Part shown: in pieces, positions 34,701 to 43,465 of the stretch
Position numbering within the stretch: the first letter of the stretch is position 1
Layout: every line of letters begins with the position of its first letter
Origin: CAYRJD01 sp964424585
Lineage (GTDB): Bacteria > Actinomycetota > Acidimicrobiia > Acidimicrobiales > Poriferisodalaceae
DNA length: 64,000 bases
NCBI GenBank assembly: GCA_964424585.1
Contig: CAYRJD010000031.1
Location: 1 to 64,000, forward strand
Direction: 5' to 3'
Translations under genes and position numbers: made by a program
Notes under the pieces: model-generated
The model's input: the letters and a program-made list of their open reading frames with translations, nothing else
What the model was told of the DNA's origin: nothing
Database searches by the model: none

Positions 34701-35487
34701 CTTCGAGTTGTCGCGCCAGGCTCGACAACTCAAGCAAAATCGCGTTGAGCCTGTCGTCAGCATCGACCGACGTGTCGGCGTCGGTCGCCGTGTCGTTCAG
34801 TGCCGCGACCAGCCGGTCTCTGGCGGTTTGCGTGTCGACGTCGGGCACCTGCGGAGGCGTCCACTGCTCATCGACGAGGCGATCCCAGTTCTCGTTGAAC
34901 ATGACTGCGACGTCGCGCAGTGCCCGCAGTGTGACGCCCGCGACGTCGAGCACCCGATACGCGGCGAAGCAGCACTCGTCGGTCAGCAGGGTCGTGACCA
35001 TCGTGCCCCACCGACGGTCGAAGGAGACCGTGCTGCCGATCGCGTCGAGGTTTTCAAAGCCTGGCGGCAGACCAGCTTCCACGGTGTGCTCGGTGAGAAT
35101 GCGTCGCGCGAAGCCGTGCAGCGTGAGGATCGCCGCGCCGTCTAGCTCATCGAGCGCCTGCGCGATGCGCTGGTGGTGCTCGGGCTCGCGGCCTTCGTCA
35201 GCTTCGCCGCGACGCTGTGCCAGCTCGTCCCTGATGCGTACCCGCAGCTCGGCGGCTGCCTTCTCGGTGAACGTGATGGCGGCTACGCGCGAGATCGGCA
35301 CGCCGGCGGTGACCAAGTTCGCGATGCGGCCCACCAGCACCGTCGTCTTGCCGGTGCCGGCGCCAGCCTCCACGAAGAGCGTCTCGGCCAAATCGCGCTG
35401 CGCGGCGTCGCGCGCTGACTGGTCGACGGGTTCTGTCGCAACGGGAACGGTCATCGGGACATCTTTCGTCATGCCCTCAGTCGTCAT
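31717..35487 (-). CDS. UvrD/RecB-like helicase-nuclease (AddA-like subunit)
   Basis: The 1256-aa SF1A protein has Walker A EAGAGTGKTTVLVGR near residue 44, ITFTEKAAAELRVRI, LLLDEFQDTDPLQ (Walker B), the motif V block LTIHAAKGLEFPIVI, and a C-terminal PD-(D/E)XK nuclease with GFIDLLYE and VVVDYKTDTL. These are features of AddA/RecB-type subunits that process double-strand breaks. Start at 35487 overlaps the partner's stop by 11 bp. Mycobacterial AdnAB has the same two-subunit logic, but the partner here looks AddB-like. Confidence 0.9.
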   Translation of the reverse strand: MTTEGMTKDVPMTVPVATEPVDQSARDAAQRDLAETLFVEAGAGTGKTTVLVGRIANLVTAGVPISRVAAITFTEKAAAELRVRIRDELAQRRGEADEGREPEHHQRIAQALDELDGAAILTLHGFARRILTEHTVEAGLPPGFENLDAIGSTVSFDRRWGTMVTTLLTDECCFAAYRVLDVAGVTLRALRDVAVMFNENWDRLVDEQWTPPQVPDVDTQTARDRLVAALNDTATDADTSVDADDRLNAILLELSSLARQLEGVSDDADVLATLLSEQFATMLTKSETNLGNNAKWGDKAKLADLRASYAALRETYLATVRAVVEPSFALIVERLRAFTLDSARERREIGSIEFHDLLVLSRELLRDQPDVAERLGKRYERLLLDEFQDTDPLQVEIATALAAVVAKKGKSWQDHEVRPGALFCVADVKQSIYAFRRADVSLYMDARTHLTKRGNRLALAANFRTVRPIIDWVNRTFRELMGDKDAPRYSSEYQPLVATREPLGTGAAVTLLGVADEHTKMAKSVVRSAANFAREQASLDVAGTIKTILAEGWSVAERATDEQSERERPARLDDIAILIPTRTSLPSLERLLDANDVPYRLEAASLIWSAPVVRDVMLCVAAICDPTDELATVSALRSPIYGCGDDDLYLHARLGGRSFRFGSRNTADQERAEPPDCAEIPTTPQGKAAAERLREGVVAEALGHLAELHEISATVSPAALIDRLVRDRQVLEHAASWPRTRDSWRQLRYLSDQARAFSESQQGGLREFVQWARIQAHEENRASEALLPETDDHSVRILTIHAAKGLEFPIVIVAGMEGHPNYVKGSGFERDHAGKAAIKLNDVVTSPGYEAWRDDKQIADHHERIRLLYVACTRARDHLVVSLHRPAPPKKSTNLLSITHAQVLYEAQLGGPMNEDALRRAKSEGLTSPYDKPGYVLELEEGVALASYRDRATLDTTPSDALSHALGASTGDPIATMTRDEWLRRLGEAQVASARVGSVPATTVSRAAKSLSERSNARDTEEAGAEATADVDRDHDNERTASRGRFGTTVGSAVHDVLEVVDLSANAALDAGAERLAALELDDVIAARARTLDAAAKARVRRLVASALASDVVTRAGAVRHYKETHVGAPHPLPSDPNDEQRDHGEQVALEGFIDLLYECADTGDLVVVDYKTDTLAGDSGDGGIDERLGYYKPQGVTYAYCVERATKRTVDRVEFLFIAPDGTQTGTIHRAELETEFDALGEWVAEAAKGEQPVS

Positions 35488-38400
35488 AGAGGGCCTTGAG
35501 CTTCAGGTCGAGCGACAGCAGCAGCCCCAACCCCGTTGGCGACCACTGCTCGTCGCCCGTGCGGTCAGCGGCTGCGTGGTCGGCTGCCTGTCGTTCGCGC
35601 GACGCCAGAATCGCGAGAGCCGCGCTCTCGGCTTTGCGCACGAAGTGTCGCCGCAGCTCGGCGGTTCGCAGCCCGTCGGGGTCGCAGAACTCACACGGCG
35701 TGTGCCCGCCGCGTCTATCGGAACCGGCCTCTGGCTTGCCGACGAACACGCCCTGGTTGATGCCCTTGGCGATCGCGTCGACGACTTCGGCGAACCTATC
35801 TCTGGCCTTGTCGTCAAAGGCGATCGTCACGTCGCTCCAGCTGCCCTTGCGTGAAGTGACGAACCAGTACATGCCGCTCGTGGGCGCAGCCATGTCACCG
35901 CCGCTCTCGCCATAGAGCGCCTCCGCCGCTAGCGCGTAGATGGGCAGCTGCAGCTTGGTGCCGCTCAACGTGAAGTCGTCTGCAGAGCCGCTGATGATGC
36001 GCTTGTACGGGTCAGGCTTGCCCGTCTTGTAATCGATGACCAGCAAGCTGCCATCGGCGAGTCGTTCGACCCGATCTATCGAGCCGCGAAACAGCACCGC
36101 GCCGCCGTCGCTCAGCTCATAGCTGATCGGCGCAGCCGCAGGCTCATCGCTCTCGTCCCAGTGACCGCTGCTGCCAAATCGCGCCTCGGCATCGATCAGC
36201 ACCCCGCGCGGCTGCTCGCGCTCTGCGCGCTGCTCGTCAACCTCGCAGAACGCACGCAGGTCGCCGATGATTTGGGCTCGGCTGACCTGCCACGGCAGCT
36301 CGTAGCCCGCTCGGCCTTCCGCCTCCACGCGGGCGAAGTGCTTGTCTGCCAACTCGACGAGCTTGTCGGGGTCATCCGCGCGATAGGGCTTGTCTGGCCC
36401 TGGGAGTCGTCGCTCGGCGCCCAGGTGACGGGCAAAGTCTTCGAGCGCGGCGTGAACGATGTGCCCGTAATCCAGCGCGCTCAGCGTCAGCAGCTCGTCT
36501 GGCTCTTCGACGGGAGCGACACCCAGCAGGTACTTGAACAGGTAGCTGCGCGGACAGGTTGCCCAGGCCTCCAACGTCGTGGGGCCGATCTGTCGGTTGT
36601 CGTCGCCGCCACCCAGCTGGTCGCGCTCGAGCAGGACGCCTTCCAAGTTGCCGTCAAATCGCGTGAACGCGTCGCTGCGTCTAGCTGCCGATGCGGCTCG
36701 CGCTGCCTTCACTGGGCTCGACGCTGGGGCATCGACGGTGGAGGCCCAGCGGTTCCACCCCAGCCTGAGGATGTCTGCTGTGTCTCGCTCCCACGGCGTG
36801 ACGGGAAACGCTGCTTTACGAACGCCGGAGAAGAACGACGCCACCGAGGTGCGCTCAGCACTCGGAGACACCTCCGCGAGCCACCTCGACTCGACGTTCT
36901 CAGACGTGCGCCTCATGCTGCCCCGAGGAACGACCCCCACCGTGTGCCCTTCTGCCGACTGCGTGGCGGCCAGCACGCCCAACAGCGAGTGGTGCTGACT
37001 GGTGACCTGCTCGCCGACGCGCTCAAGCTCGCCGTCGAGCGCGGCCCGCTCTTCTTCACCGATGAGCGTGTCTGGCGGCACACGCTTCGGATAAAGGCCT
37101 TCAGCCAGCCCCAGCACGTAGGCGCGCCGTGCCATGAAGAACTCGCTGTGCTCGATCGGCGCCACGTTCACCCCGGCGCTGCCACCCGGCTGTAGACGGA
37201 CCGCCTCGCGCAGTCGGGTGCCGAGCACCGCCGCCAGCGTCGTCACCGTCGCGTCGGGCTCGATGTCGTCTAGGCCCTTCAGCTCATCGACGAACGCGTG
37301 GATGCGGCGCGCGGCTTCTTGTTCTCCGCGCGGCCACTTGGAGGGAGTCATGTCGGCGTCGCCCTGCCCGGAAGCGCCCGAAAACCGCACCCCCAGGTAG
37401 CGATAGAGCAAGCCGTGAAACCAATCGCATATGTCTGGCCAACCGGTGAGCGTCGTTGCGTCGGCTAGCCGCTTCTTCAGTTCCTCCATGAACTTCTTGA
37501 TCTCACCGCACTCGGCAGCGTCATTTTTCTTACGTTTGGCTACCCAGTCGGCGTCGTCTATGTCGTCGCGGCTCTCGACCGACCGGTCGTTCGCGTCGCC
37601 TAGAAGTTTGTCCACGTGGCTCTCCAGTCGCTTAGACCAGTCGTCGCCGCCCGCTACGCCCGCTGCGCGTGTCAGCCGCTCCCACCGCGCGACGGGCACC
37701 CGGTTGTGCGCTGCGGGGCTGGTCGTGGCTTGTCGAGGTGGCTGACGTCGCAGCACGCCGACCGACAGCAAGTTGAACACGTCTTGCCGAGCCAGTTCGC
37801 CGCCGATCAGACCCAGCAGCCCCGCTGCGACGCGACCGGTGATGGACTCGCCCAGCGCTTGAGGTGGAATACCGTGCCAGGCGATGCCTGCAGCGTCGAA
37901 GTGGTCGGCCAAGATGCGCGAGTAGGTGCCTTGTGAGGGTGCGAACACCGCGATGTCGGTGGCGCGCACACCGGCGTCGATGTCGGCGAGCACTCGTCGG
38001 GTGACGTGACGAACCTCTTCGTCTTGGTCGCTGACGTCAAGCACCTCATCGAGCCTCGCCGGGGCTACGCCTGTCGCTGCGGCTGCGAACGCCGCCTCGT
38101 CGCCGCCCAGCTGGTGCACCAGCTCTCGCACGCTCGCGTCGGCTTGGGCGTTGCCAGTGACGCCGCCGATCGCACGCACGCCGATCGCGTCGCCGAGCGC
38201 CAGCAGCAGCCCGGCCTCGCCGCGGCTCAGCTGTTTGGGCAAGAACACAATGAGCGCGCCGATCTCTTCGAGCGGCTTGCTAGGCGACGTCTCACCCGCT
38301 GTGACCGATGCCCTCACCAACGCGGTCGCTGTGTCGAGCGCGTCTCGCTCGTCGTAGTGGCCGCCGCGCAGCAGCTCAGCAACCCGTCGACACACCGCGA

Positions 38401-38863
38401 CCACGTCGCGGGCGCGTCTGGTTGTCGCGGCGAGCACATCGAGCGACGGCTCGTCGAGCGCTCGCAGCTCGCGGAATATGCGAACGAACTCAGCTTGGGT
38501 TGACGGGTGATGCGCGACGGCTCCGAACATGCCGCCGCTGTCGTTGAGCGCTTGGCGAACGGCCGCGCCGACGATCATGTCGTTGACCGGCCGCCGACCC
38601 TGCGCCAACATCGACGGCATCGCCAGCCGATCGGCGAGCCGCCGCAACGTGACGAACTCGACCGCCGCGATGCCGCTGGTGCGCGCGGCGAAGTAGCGGC
38701 GCAACTCGACGCCAGCCAGCGTCGTCGGCACGACGACGGTGACCGGCGCCAGCGGGTCGTCGCGCTTGGCGCTCCCGATTGCTTCGGCGAGCGCGTCGCG
38801 CGCGGGCTTGCCGTATGCGACCGGCGTGATCGTGAGCCCAACAGAGGCAATAGGTGCTGGCAT
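35477..38863 (-). CDS. AddB-like helicase-relic/nuclease subunit
   Basis: The 1128-aa protein begins with a degenerate helicase N-terminus (VTVVVPTTLAGVELRRYF lacks a Walker GKT), contains VLGLAEGLYPKRVPPD, and ends with a RecB-type nuclease domain: ATCPRSYLFKYLLG, RGSIDRVER, LLVIDYKTGKPDP and PCEFCDPDG. The Cys residues resemble the Fe-S staple of AddB, but only three candidates are obvious rather than four. ATG at 38863 is preferred to a TTG nine bases upstream. It would form the double-strand-break resection complex with the downstream subunit. Confidence 0.87.
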   Translation of the reverse strand: MPAPIASVGLTITPVAYGKPARDALAEAIGSAKRDDPLAPVTVVVPTTLAGVELRRYFAARTSGIAAVEFVTLRRLADRLAMPSMLAQGRRPVNDMIVGAAVRQALNDSGGMFGAVAHHPSTQAEFVRIFRELRALDEPSLDVLAATTRRARDVVAVCRRVAELLRGGHYDERDALDTATALVRASVTAGETSPSKPLEEIGALIVFLPKQLSRGEAGLLLALGDAIGVRAIGGVTGNAQADASVRELVHQLGGDEAAFAAAATGVAPARLDEVLDVSDQDEEVRHVTRRVLADIDAGVRATDIAVFAPSQGTYSRILADHFDAAGIAWHGIPPQALGESITGRVAAGLLGLIGGELARQDVFNLLSVGVLRRQPPRQATTSPAAHNRVPVARWERLTRAAGVAGGDDWSKRLESHVDKLLGDANDRSVESRDDIDDADWVAKRKKNDAAECGEIKKFMEELKKRLADATTLTGWPDICDWFHGLLYRYLGVRFSGASGQGDADMTPSKWPRGEQEAARRIHAFVDELKGLDDIEPDATVTTLAAVLGTRLREAVRLQPGGSAGVNVAPIEHSEFFMARRAYVLGLAEGLYPKRVPPDTLIGEEERAALDGELERVGEQVTSQHHSLLGVLAATQSAEGHTVGVVPRGSMRRTSENVESRWLAEVSPSAERTSVASFFSGVRKAAFPVTPWERDTADILRLGWNRWASTVDAPASSPVKAARAASAARRSDAFTRFDGNLEGVLLERDQLGGGDDNRQIGPTTLEAWATCPRSYLFKYLLGVAPVEEPDELLTLSALDYGHIVHAALEDFARHLGAERRLPGPDKPYRADDPDKLVELADKHFARVEAEGRAGYELPWQVSRAQIIGDLRAFCEVDEQRAEREQPRGVLIDAEARFGSSGHWDESDEPAAAPISYELSDGGAVLFRGSIDRVERLADGSLLVIDYKTGKPDPYKRIISGSADDFTLSGTKLQLPIYALAAEALYGESGGDMAAPTSGMYWFVTSRKGSWSDVTIAFDDKARDRFAEVVDAIAKGINQGVFVGKPEAGSDRRGGHTPCEFCDPDGLRTAELRRHFVRKAESAALAILASRERQAADHAAADRTGDEQWSPTGLGLLLSLDLKLKALYDD

Positions 38864-38936
38864 CAAGGTCAACGAAGCTAGCTAGGGGGTGGGACACGCG
38901 ACCCGAACGCCAGGCCGCGCTGCACCCACACCCGCC

Positions 38937-39866
38937 TTAGGTGCCAGCCAGGCGCGCGACGACCGGTGCGAAGCTGTCGGTCTCTTCTTGCCGAACGACG
39001 ATGTAGCTCGTGCCGTAGATCTCGCGGTCGCGCGCCAGCTGATCGCAAATCTGATCGACCGTGCCAGCCAGCACGATCGGCGTTTCGGCGGCTTCCTCCG
39101 GCGTCATGCCGAACGCCGGCGCGGCAGAGCGAAACAGCTCGTCGCGGTTGTCGGTGACGGTGGCGATGAACGTGTTCATCTGCAGCTCGACGTCGTCGAG
39201 CCGGTCGCCCGCGGCGGCTTCCACCCACGCTCGCCGCTCGACGAACCGCTCCGCCAGCGCCGACCGAACCGCTTCGGGGCCGACCCTTCCCTCGTGCAGC
39301 GACGGGTTGAACCCGACGATGTCCGCCAGCCGCGCCGCCTCCGACAACATCCGCTTCGCGCCGCCGCCGATGACGATGGGCGGCCCACCTTCGTTGTGCG
39401 GCAGCGGCCTTCCAACCAAGTTGGTGACGGTGTAGTGCTCGCCCGCGAAGCTGAACGGCTGGCCCGACCAGTGACCCTTTATCACCTTGATCGCTTCGAT
39501 CATGCGGTCGATGCGGACGCCCGGTCGGTCGTACGCAATGCCCGAGACGTCGTAGTCGGTGCGCATCCAGCCGGCGCCGATGCCGAACTCGACACGCCCT
39601 TGCGCGAAGCAGTCGAGCGACGCGATCTCCTTCGCCAGCACGACGGGGTGCCGGTAGTCGACGTCGTAGACGAACGAGCCGACCGTAAGCGTGGTGGTGC
39701 ATTCGGCTGCCACCGTGATGGCGACCGTCGGCGCCCACTGGTCGCCGAAGTGGTCGGGGCAATACACGGTGCTGTAGCCCAAGTCTTCGAGCTTGCGGAC
39801 GGCCTCTCGGTAGGCATCCGCGCTGGGCGAGTGGGCGAACTGAACTCCGAAGCGGAACGGTTTCAC
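38937..39866 (-). CDS. LLM-class F420-dependent oxidoreductase
   Basis: The 309-aa TIM-barrel protein starts KPFRFGVQFAHSPSADAYRE and has DLGYSTVYCPDHFGDQWAP, TVGSFVYDVDYRHPVVLAKE, GRVEFGIGAGWMRTDY and PPIVIGGGAKRML, the pattern of the F420-dependent luciferase-like family. It uses F420 (or FMN) to reduce or oxidise an unknown substrate. On its strand TAGGTT lies six bases before the GTG start, so the mRNA is probably leaderless. Confidence 0.92.
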   Translation of the reverse strand: MKPFRFGVQFAHSPSADAYREAVRKLEDLGYSTVYCPDHFGDQWAPTVAITVAAECTTTLTVGSFVYDVDYRHPVVLAKEIASLDCFAQGRVEFGIGAGWMRTDYDVSGIAYDRPGVRIDRMIEAIKVIKGHWSGQPFSFAGEHYTVTNLVGRPLPHNEGGPPIVIGGGAKRMLSEAARLADIVGFNPSLHEGRVGPEAVRSALAERFVERRAWVEAAAGDRLDDVELQMNTFIATVTDNRDELFRSAAPAFGMTPEEAAETPIVLAGTVDQICDQLARDREIYGTSYIVVRQEETDSFAPVVARLAGT

Positions 39867-39915
39867 GGCGGCAACCTAGCGAGCGTCGGACGCTGGGCAG
39901 CGATGGTTGGGCCAG

Positions 39916-40563
39916 CTAGCTCGCGGTTGCTGCCGTCAGGTTTGTCGCGGCGAACTCCCAGTTGATGAGGTGCTCGACGAAGACGTCGATGTACGCGCGG
40001 CGGTCGTTGAAGCGGTCGAGGTAGTAGGCGTGCTCCCACACGTCGATGACCAGCAGCGGGCGCAGCGGCCCGACGAGCGGCGTGGCAGCGTCGTTCGTCT
40101 GGACGACGGCGAGCGAGCCCGCGCCTTGACCTGCAGGGCCGCCGGTCGGGTCACACACCAGCCAGCCCCAGCCCGACGCGAAGTTGGCGGCGGCGCCGTC
40201 GGCGAACTCGGTGAGCATCGCGCCGACGCTGCCGAAGCTGGCCTCGATGGCGGCTCGCAGATCGCCGTCGGGCTCACCGCCGCCGTCGGGCGTCATCGAG
40301 TGCCAGTAGAAGGTGTGGTTCCAAGCCTGCGCGGCTGCGTTGAACAGCGCGCTGGGCGCGCCACCGCGCTGCGCGTCGGGGTGCGTGCTGCGCACCAGCT
40401 CTTCGAGCGAGAGCGACTCTTGCGGCGTGCCTGCGACCGCTTTGTTGACCGCGGCGAAGTAGCCCGCGTGATGCTTGCCGTAGTGGTAGCCGATGGTGCG
40501 CTCTGAGATGTACGGGGCGAGTGCAGAGCGGGTGTAGGGAAGAGGGGGAAGCTCGAGCGGCAA
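39916..40563 (-). CDS. Superoxide dismutase (Fe/Mn family)
   Basis: The 215-aa protein has the metal ligands in GYHYGKHHAGY, AWNHTFYWHSM and DVWEHAYYLD. FASGWGWLV and NWEFAATN are typical of the family. The start is a TTG at 40563 preceded by GAGGA at good distance, giving LPLELPPLPY. No signal peptide. Metal choice (Fe or Mn) cannot be set from sequence alone. Confidence 0.95.
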   Translation of the reverse strand: MPLELPPLPYTRSALAPYISERTIGYHYGKHHAGYFAAVNKAVAGTPQESLSLEELVRSTHPDAQRGGAPSALFNAAAQAWNHTFYWHSMTPDGGGEPDGDLRAAIEASFGSVGAMLTEFADGAAANFASGWGWLVCDPTGGPAGQGAGSLAVVQTNDAATPLVGPLRPLLVIDVWEHAYYLDRFNDRRAYIDVFVEHLINWEFAATNLTAATAS

Positions 40564-40691
40564 GGTGTTCCTCGGGTTGTGGGTGCTGACGGCGGGCTGG
40601 TTGGCGGCGCGTCAGGGTAACGAGCCGCCGAGAGCCAGCTGCCAAGAGCCAGTCGCCGAGTGCCCGCTGGGCGCCTCTAGCTTGCGCCGCC

Positions 40692-41762
40692 GTGAATGCG
40701 ATGCCTCCGGGCGGCTTACCGGTCGCGCTGTTCGAGCCCGTCGTCGGTGACGGCGCGCAGACGGCCGAGGCGCGCTGGCCTCGCACGGTGCGACCCACCG
40801 AGCTGACCCGCGGGCCGTGGAGCCACGGCATCATGCACGGCAGCGGCATCTGCGGGTTGCTGGGCTGGGCGCTCGAGACCGAGCTGGTCGCAGCCGTTGC
40901 CGACGCAGCTCGCGCCGGGCGTGACGTGGCGAGCTTGGTGTGCAGCCGCATGACCGTGGAGATGCTGAGCGGCGTCGAGCTGGCAGACATGTCGGTGAGC
41001 GCACGGGCCGTGAAGCTGGGTCGGCGAACTGCGGTCGTCGATGCGTCGTTCGGACGGCCGGGCGAACCGGCGTTGGCGAGGGCGACGTCGCAGTGGCTCG
41101 CGCCGCTCGCTGGGGGCGACGCCGGTGCCGCTGGTGTCTCGGCTGGGCCGGGCGCCTCGGCGATGCCGCGTGCCGAAGCGCCCTGGCTGCCGCCCGTTCC
41201 CCCGCAGCGAGCCAACCCTGGGGCTCACTCAGAGATCAGCTACCCGAGGCCTGGCTTCAACGCCGACGCGGTCGACCTCCGCTACGTGGAAGGCTCGACC
41301 GAGACGCCGGGCCGGGGCGTGGTGTGGATGCGCCTAGACGTTCCGCTCATGGCGGGCAAGCCGACGTCGCCGTTCGGGCTTGTGGCGACCTTGTCTGATT
41401 TCGGCGCGGCGGTCGGCTGGGATTTCTCGCCCAGCGGGGGCGCGCTCATCAACACCGACGTGACGCTGCAGCTGCTGCGCGCTCCTGTGGGCGAGTGGTT
41501 GCTGTTTGAGTCTGAGACCGTCTTGGCTCACGGTGCGCCAGCGGCTACCAGCGCCGGAGACGCCGCCGCCGGGGCCAGCGTCGCCAGCGTGTCGTGCAAC
41601 CACACGATGGTCTCCGACCAGCACGGCGCGGTCGGCTGGGTGCTGCAGAGCCAGCTCGACGCACCGCACGAGATCGGCTTGCCTGGCGGCGTCGCGGCGG
41701 CGACAGCCAACGTGGGCACGCGCGCCCAGCCGAGTTCGGCACGCGAGCACCAGATCGACTAA
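40692..41762 (+). CDS. TesB-like acyl-CoA thioesterase (double hot-dog)
   Basis: The 356-aa product resembles the actinobacterial thioesterase family with two hot-dog halves: an N-terminal half with TRGPWSHGIMHGSG and CSRMTVEMLSGV, and a C-terminal half with WMRLDVPLMAGKPTSPFGL, INTDVTLQLLRAPVGEWLLF and SCNHTMVSDQHGAVGWV. It likely hydrolyses acyl-CoAs. Start taken as GTG at 40692 because TAGCTT lies eight bases upstream (leaderless type); ATG at 40701 is an alternative. The DUF3237 gene follows 48 bp later. Confidence 0.82.
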   Translation: MNAMPPGGLPVALFEPVVGDGAQTAEARWPRTVRPTELTRGPWSHGIMHGSGICGLLGWALETELVAAVADAARAGRDVASLVCSRMTVEMLSGVELADMSVSARAVKLGRRTAVVDASFGRPGEPALARATSQWLAPLAGGDAGAAGVSAGPGASAMPRAEAPWLPPVPPQRANPGAHSEISYPRPGFNADAVDLRYVEGSTETPGRGVVWMRLDVPLMAGKPTSPFGLVATLSDFGAAVGWDFSPSGGALINTDVTLQLLRAPVGEWLLFESETVLAHGAPAATSAGDAAAGASVASVSCNHTMVSDQHGAVGWVLQSQLDAPHEIGLPGGVAAATANVGTRAQPSSAREHQID

Positions 41763-41810
41763 GCCATACGTCCCGACCACCCCATTACAGCGAGACCGAA
41801 AGAGAGTCCG

Positions 41811-42227
41811 ATGACACAAACCACGCTTCCTGTTCGCCACATCTTCACGATGGTGGTGGAGGGCGCAGAGAAACCAGCTACCCGCATCAAGGGCGGCCCG
41901 GCGGGCGACCGCATGGTGTTCGAGGTAACGGGCGGCACCATCAGCGGCGAACGCATCAACGGGTCGATCGTGTCGCCGTCGGGCGACTGGCTGTATCGCT
42001 ACCCCGACGGGTCGATGCACCTAGACGTGCGCATTTCGATCAAGACGAACGACGGCGCCGACATTTTGATGCAATACGAGGGCAAGCTCGGCCCCAATGG
42101 CGCTCGCAGCGCGCCGACGTTTCTCACCGCCAGCGACGACTACGCCTGGATGAACTCGATCCAAGCCGTAGGCATCGGGAGCTTCCCCGAAGGCCAGCTG
42201 ACCTATGAGGTTTACGAGCTGCTGTAG
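41811..42227 (+). CDS. DUF3237 family protein
   Basis: The 138-aa single-domain protein has FTMVVEGAE, GDRMVFEVTGGTISGERING, GDWLYRYPDGSMHLDVRISI and NSIQAVGIGSF, matching the DUF3237 beta-barrel. Such genes are frequent beside acyl-CoA catabolism genes; the function is unknown. GAAAGAGAG lies before the ATG as a weak ribosome binding site. Confidence 0.85.
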   Translation: MTQTTLPVRHIFTMVVEGAEKPATRIKGGPAGDRMVFEVTGGTISGERINGSIVSPSGDWLYRYPDGSMHLDVRISIKTNDGADILMQYEGKLGPNGARSAPTFLTASDDYAWMNSIQAVGIGSFPEGQLTYEVYELL

Positions 42228-42244
42228 GGCGCTACCGGGGCGGG

Positions 42245-43465
42245 CTACCGGGATCGGGGCGGATGTGCCTCGATCGCCTCTAGGACGGGCAGCGTGCCCC
42301 ACCCAGCCGAGCCGTCTAGCACGATGTGGCCCTCTTTGATGAGCGGCGCGACGGTGACGAGTTCGTCGTCCCAGCTGAGCCGGTCGACGTCGGTTTCCAT
42401 GATGCGCAGGTTCGGCGTGGCGGCGGCGAAGTGGGCGTTCATCATCGTGGCGAGGTGCCCGTAGAAGTTGTGCGGCGCGGTGTTGACGCCGAAGGCCGCG
42501 GCGGTGGCTGCCATCTTGGTGGCTTGCCACATGCCGTTCCAGATGCCGTCGATGATGGCGACGTCGAGCGCGCCCGCTTCTAGGTACGGCACGAGCTGCT
42601 CGGCACCCATCAGCGTCTCGCCGCCGCTGATCGGGAAGTGCGCGGCGGCTCGCACGTGCGCCAACTCTTCGGGGTGGTCGCTGTCGATCTCTAGCCAGAA
42701 CAGGTCGAAGTCGTCGAGCGCTCGCACCACTGCCAAGCAACCCGCGGCGGTGAAGTTGAAATTCAAATCGACCAAGATGCCGACATCGCTTCCCGCGCCA
42801 GCGGCGAACGCTTCGAGGAACGTGCGGAAGTCGCGCAGGTCGCGCGCCTCGAGGTTCAACTCGGGCGCGTACGGCCTGCCAAAGCCCGGCGCCCACGAGC
42901 GAAGCTGTGGCTTGCCGTCGGCGTCGTGTTGGGCCAAGAACACGTTCGTCTTGAGCGCGCCGATGCCCGAGGCTGCGACCTCCGCGCCGAGCGCTTCGAC
43001 GCCGGCTAGGTCGGTGACGGGGTTGCCGTAGACGTGCGGAAGGTTGATGCGCCAGGTGCCGCAGTGCGACCAGTAGATGGGGATGCGGGTGCGAACGGCG
43101 CCGCCCAGCAGCTGGTAGCAGGGAACGTCGAGCGTGCGGGCCATCGCGTCGAGCAGCGCGTTTTCGATGGCGCCGATCGCCATGCCCACAAGCCCGCGCG
43201 CGGTCTGGCGGGCGCGGGCGAACAGAAGCTGAAACGTGCCTTCGTGGTCGCACACCGACGTGCCGATGACGGCGGGTGCCATCTGAGCGATCAGCTGCTC
43301 GACCGCACCCGATGGCAGCCCCAGCCCGACGTCAAACTCCGCCCAGCCCTCGACGCCGCCCGCGGTCGTGACGCGCAAGAAGTGGTAGTTGCGCCAGCCC
43401 GCGTCGCAGGCGAACGTGTCGAGACGGCTGACCGTGTCCGACCCATCGGCTAATCTGGCACCCAT
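42245..43465 (-). CDS. Mandelate racemase/muconate-lactonizing-type enzyme (enolase superfamily)
   Basis: The 406-aa product has a capping N-terminal domain (YHFLRVTTAGGVEGWAEFD) and a barrel with IGALKTNVF (Lys), ILVDLNFNF (Asp ligand), FWLEIDS (Glu ligand), SGGETLMG (Glu ligand) and APHNFYGHLATMMNAHFA. It probably abstracts a proton alpha to a carboxylate, as sugar-acid dehydratases do. ATG at 43465 forms CATG with the divergent dioxygenase start, so the two start codons overlap on opposite strands. The frame extends upstream, but that part overlaps the dioxygenase coding sequence. Confidence 0.9.
   Translation of the reverse strand: MGARLADGSDTVSRLDTFACDAGWRNYHFLRVTTAGGVEGWAEFDVGLGLPSGAVEQLIAQMAPAVIGTSVCDHEGTFQLLFARARQTARGLVGMAIGAIENALLDAMARTLDVPCYQLLGGAVRTRIPIYWSHCGTWRINLPHVYGNPVTDLAGVEALGAEVAASGIGALKTNVFLAQHDADGKPQLRSWAPGFGRPYAPELNLEARDLRDFRTFLEAFAAGAGSDVGILVDLNFNFTAAGCLAVVRALDDFDLFWLEIDSDHPEELAHVRAAAHFPISGGETLMGAEQLVPYLEAGALDVAIIDGIWNGMWQATKMAATAAAFGVNTAPHNFYGHLATMMNAHFAAATPNLRIMETDVDRLSWDDELVTVAPLIKEGHIVLDGSAGWGTLPVLEAIEAHPPRSR
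43428..43456 (+). promoter_or_regulatory. Putative promoter for a leaderless dioxygenase mRNA
   Basis: CTGACC at 43428-43433 and TAATCT at 43451-43456 are 17 bp apart. TAATCT ends 7 nt before the ATG at 43464, so transcription would begin at or next to the start codon. It lies inside the 5' part of the divergent enolase-superfamily gene. Confidence 0.5.

Noticed and set aside
34141..35145. 334-codon frame on + opposite the helicase gene
   Set aside because: Antisense shadow of a well-supported helicase.
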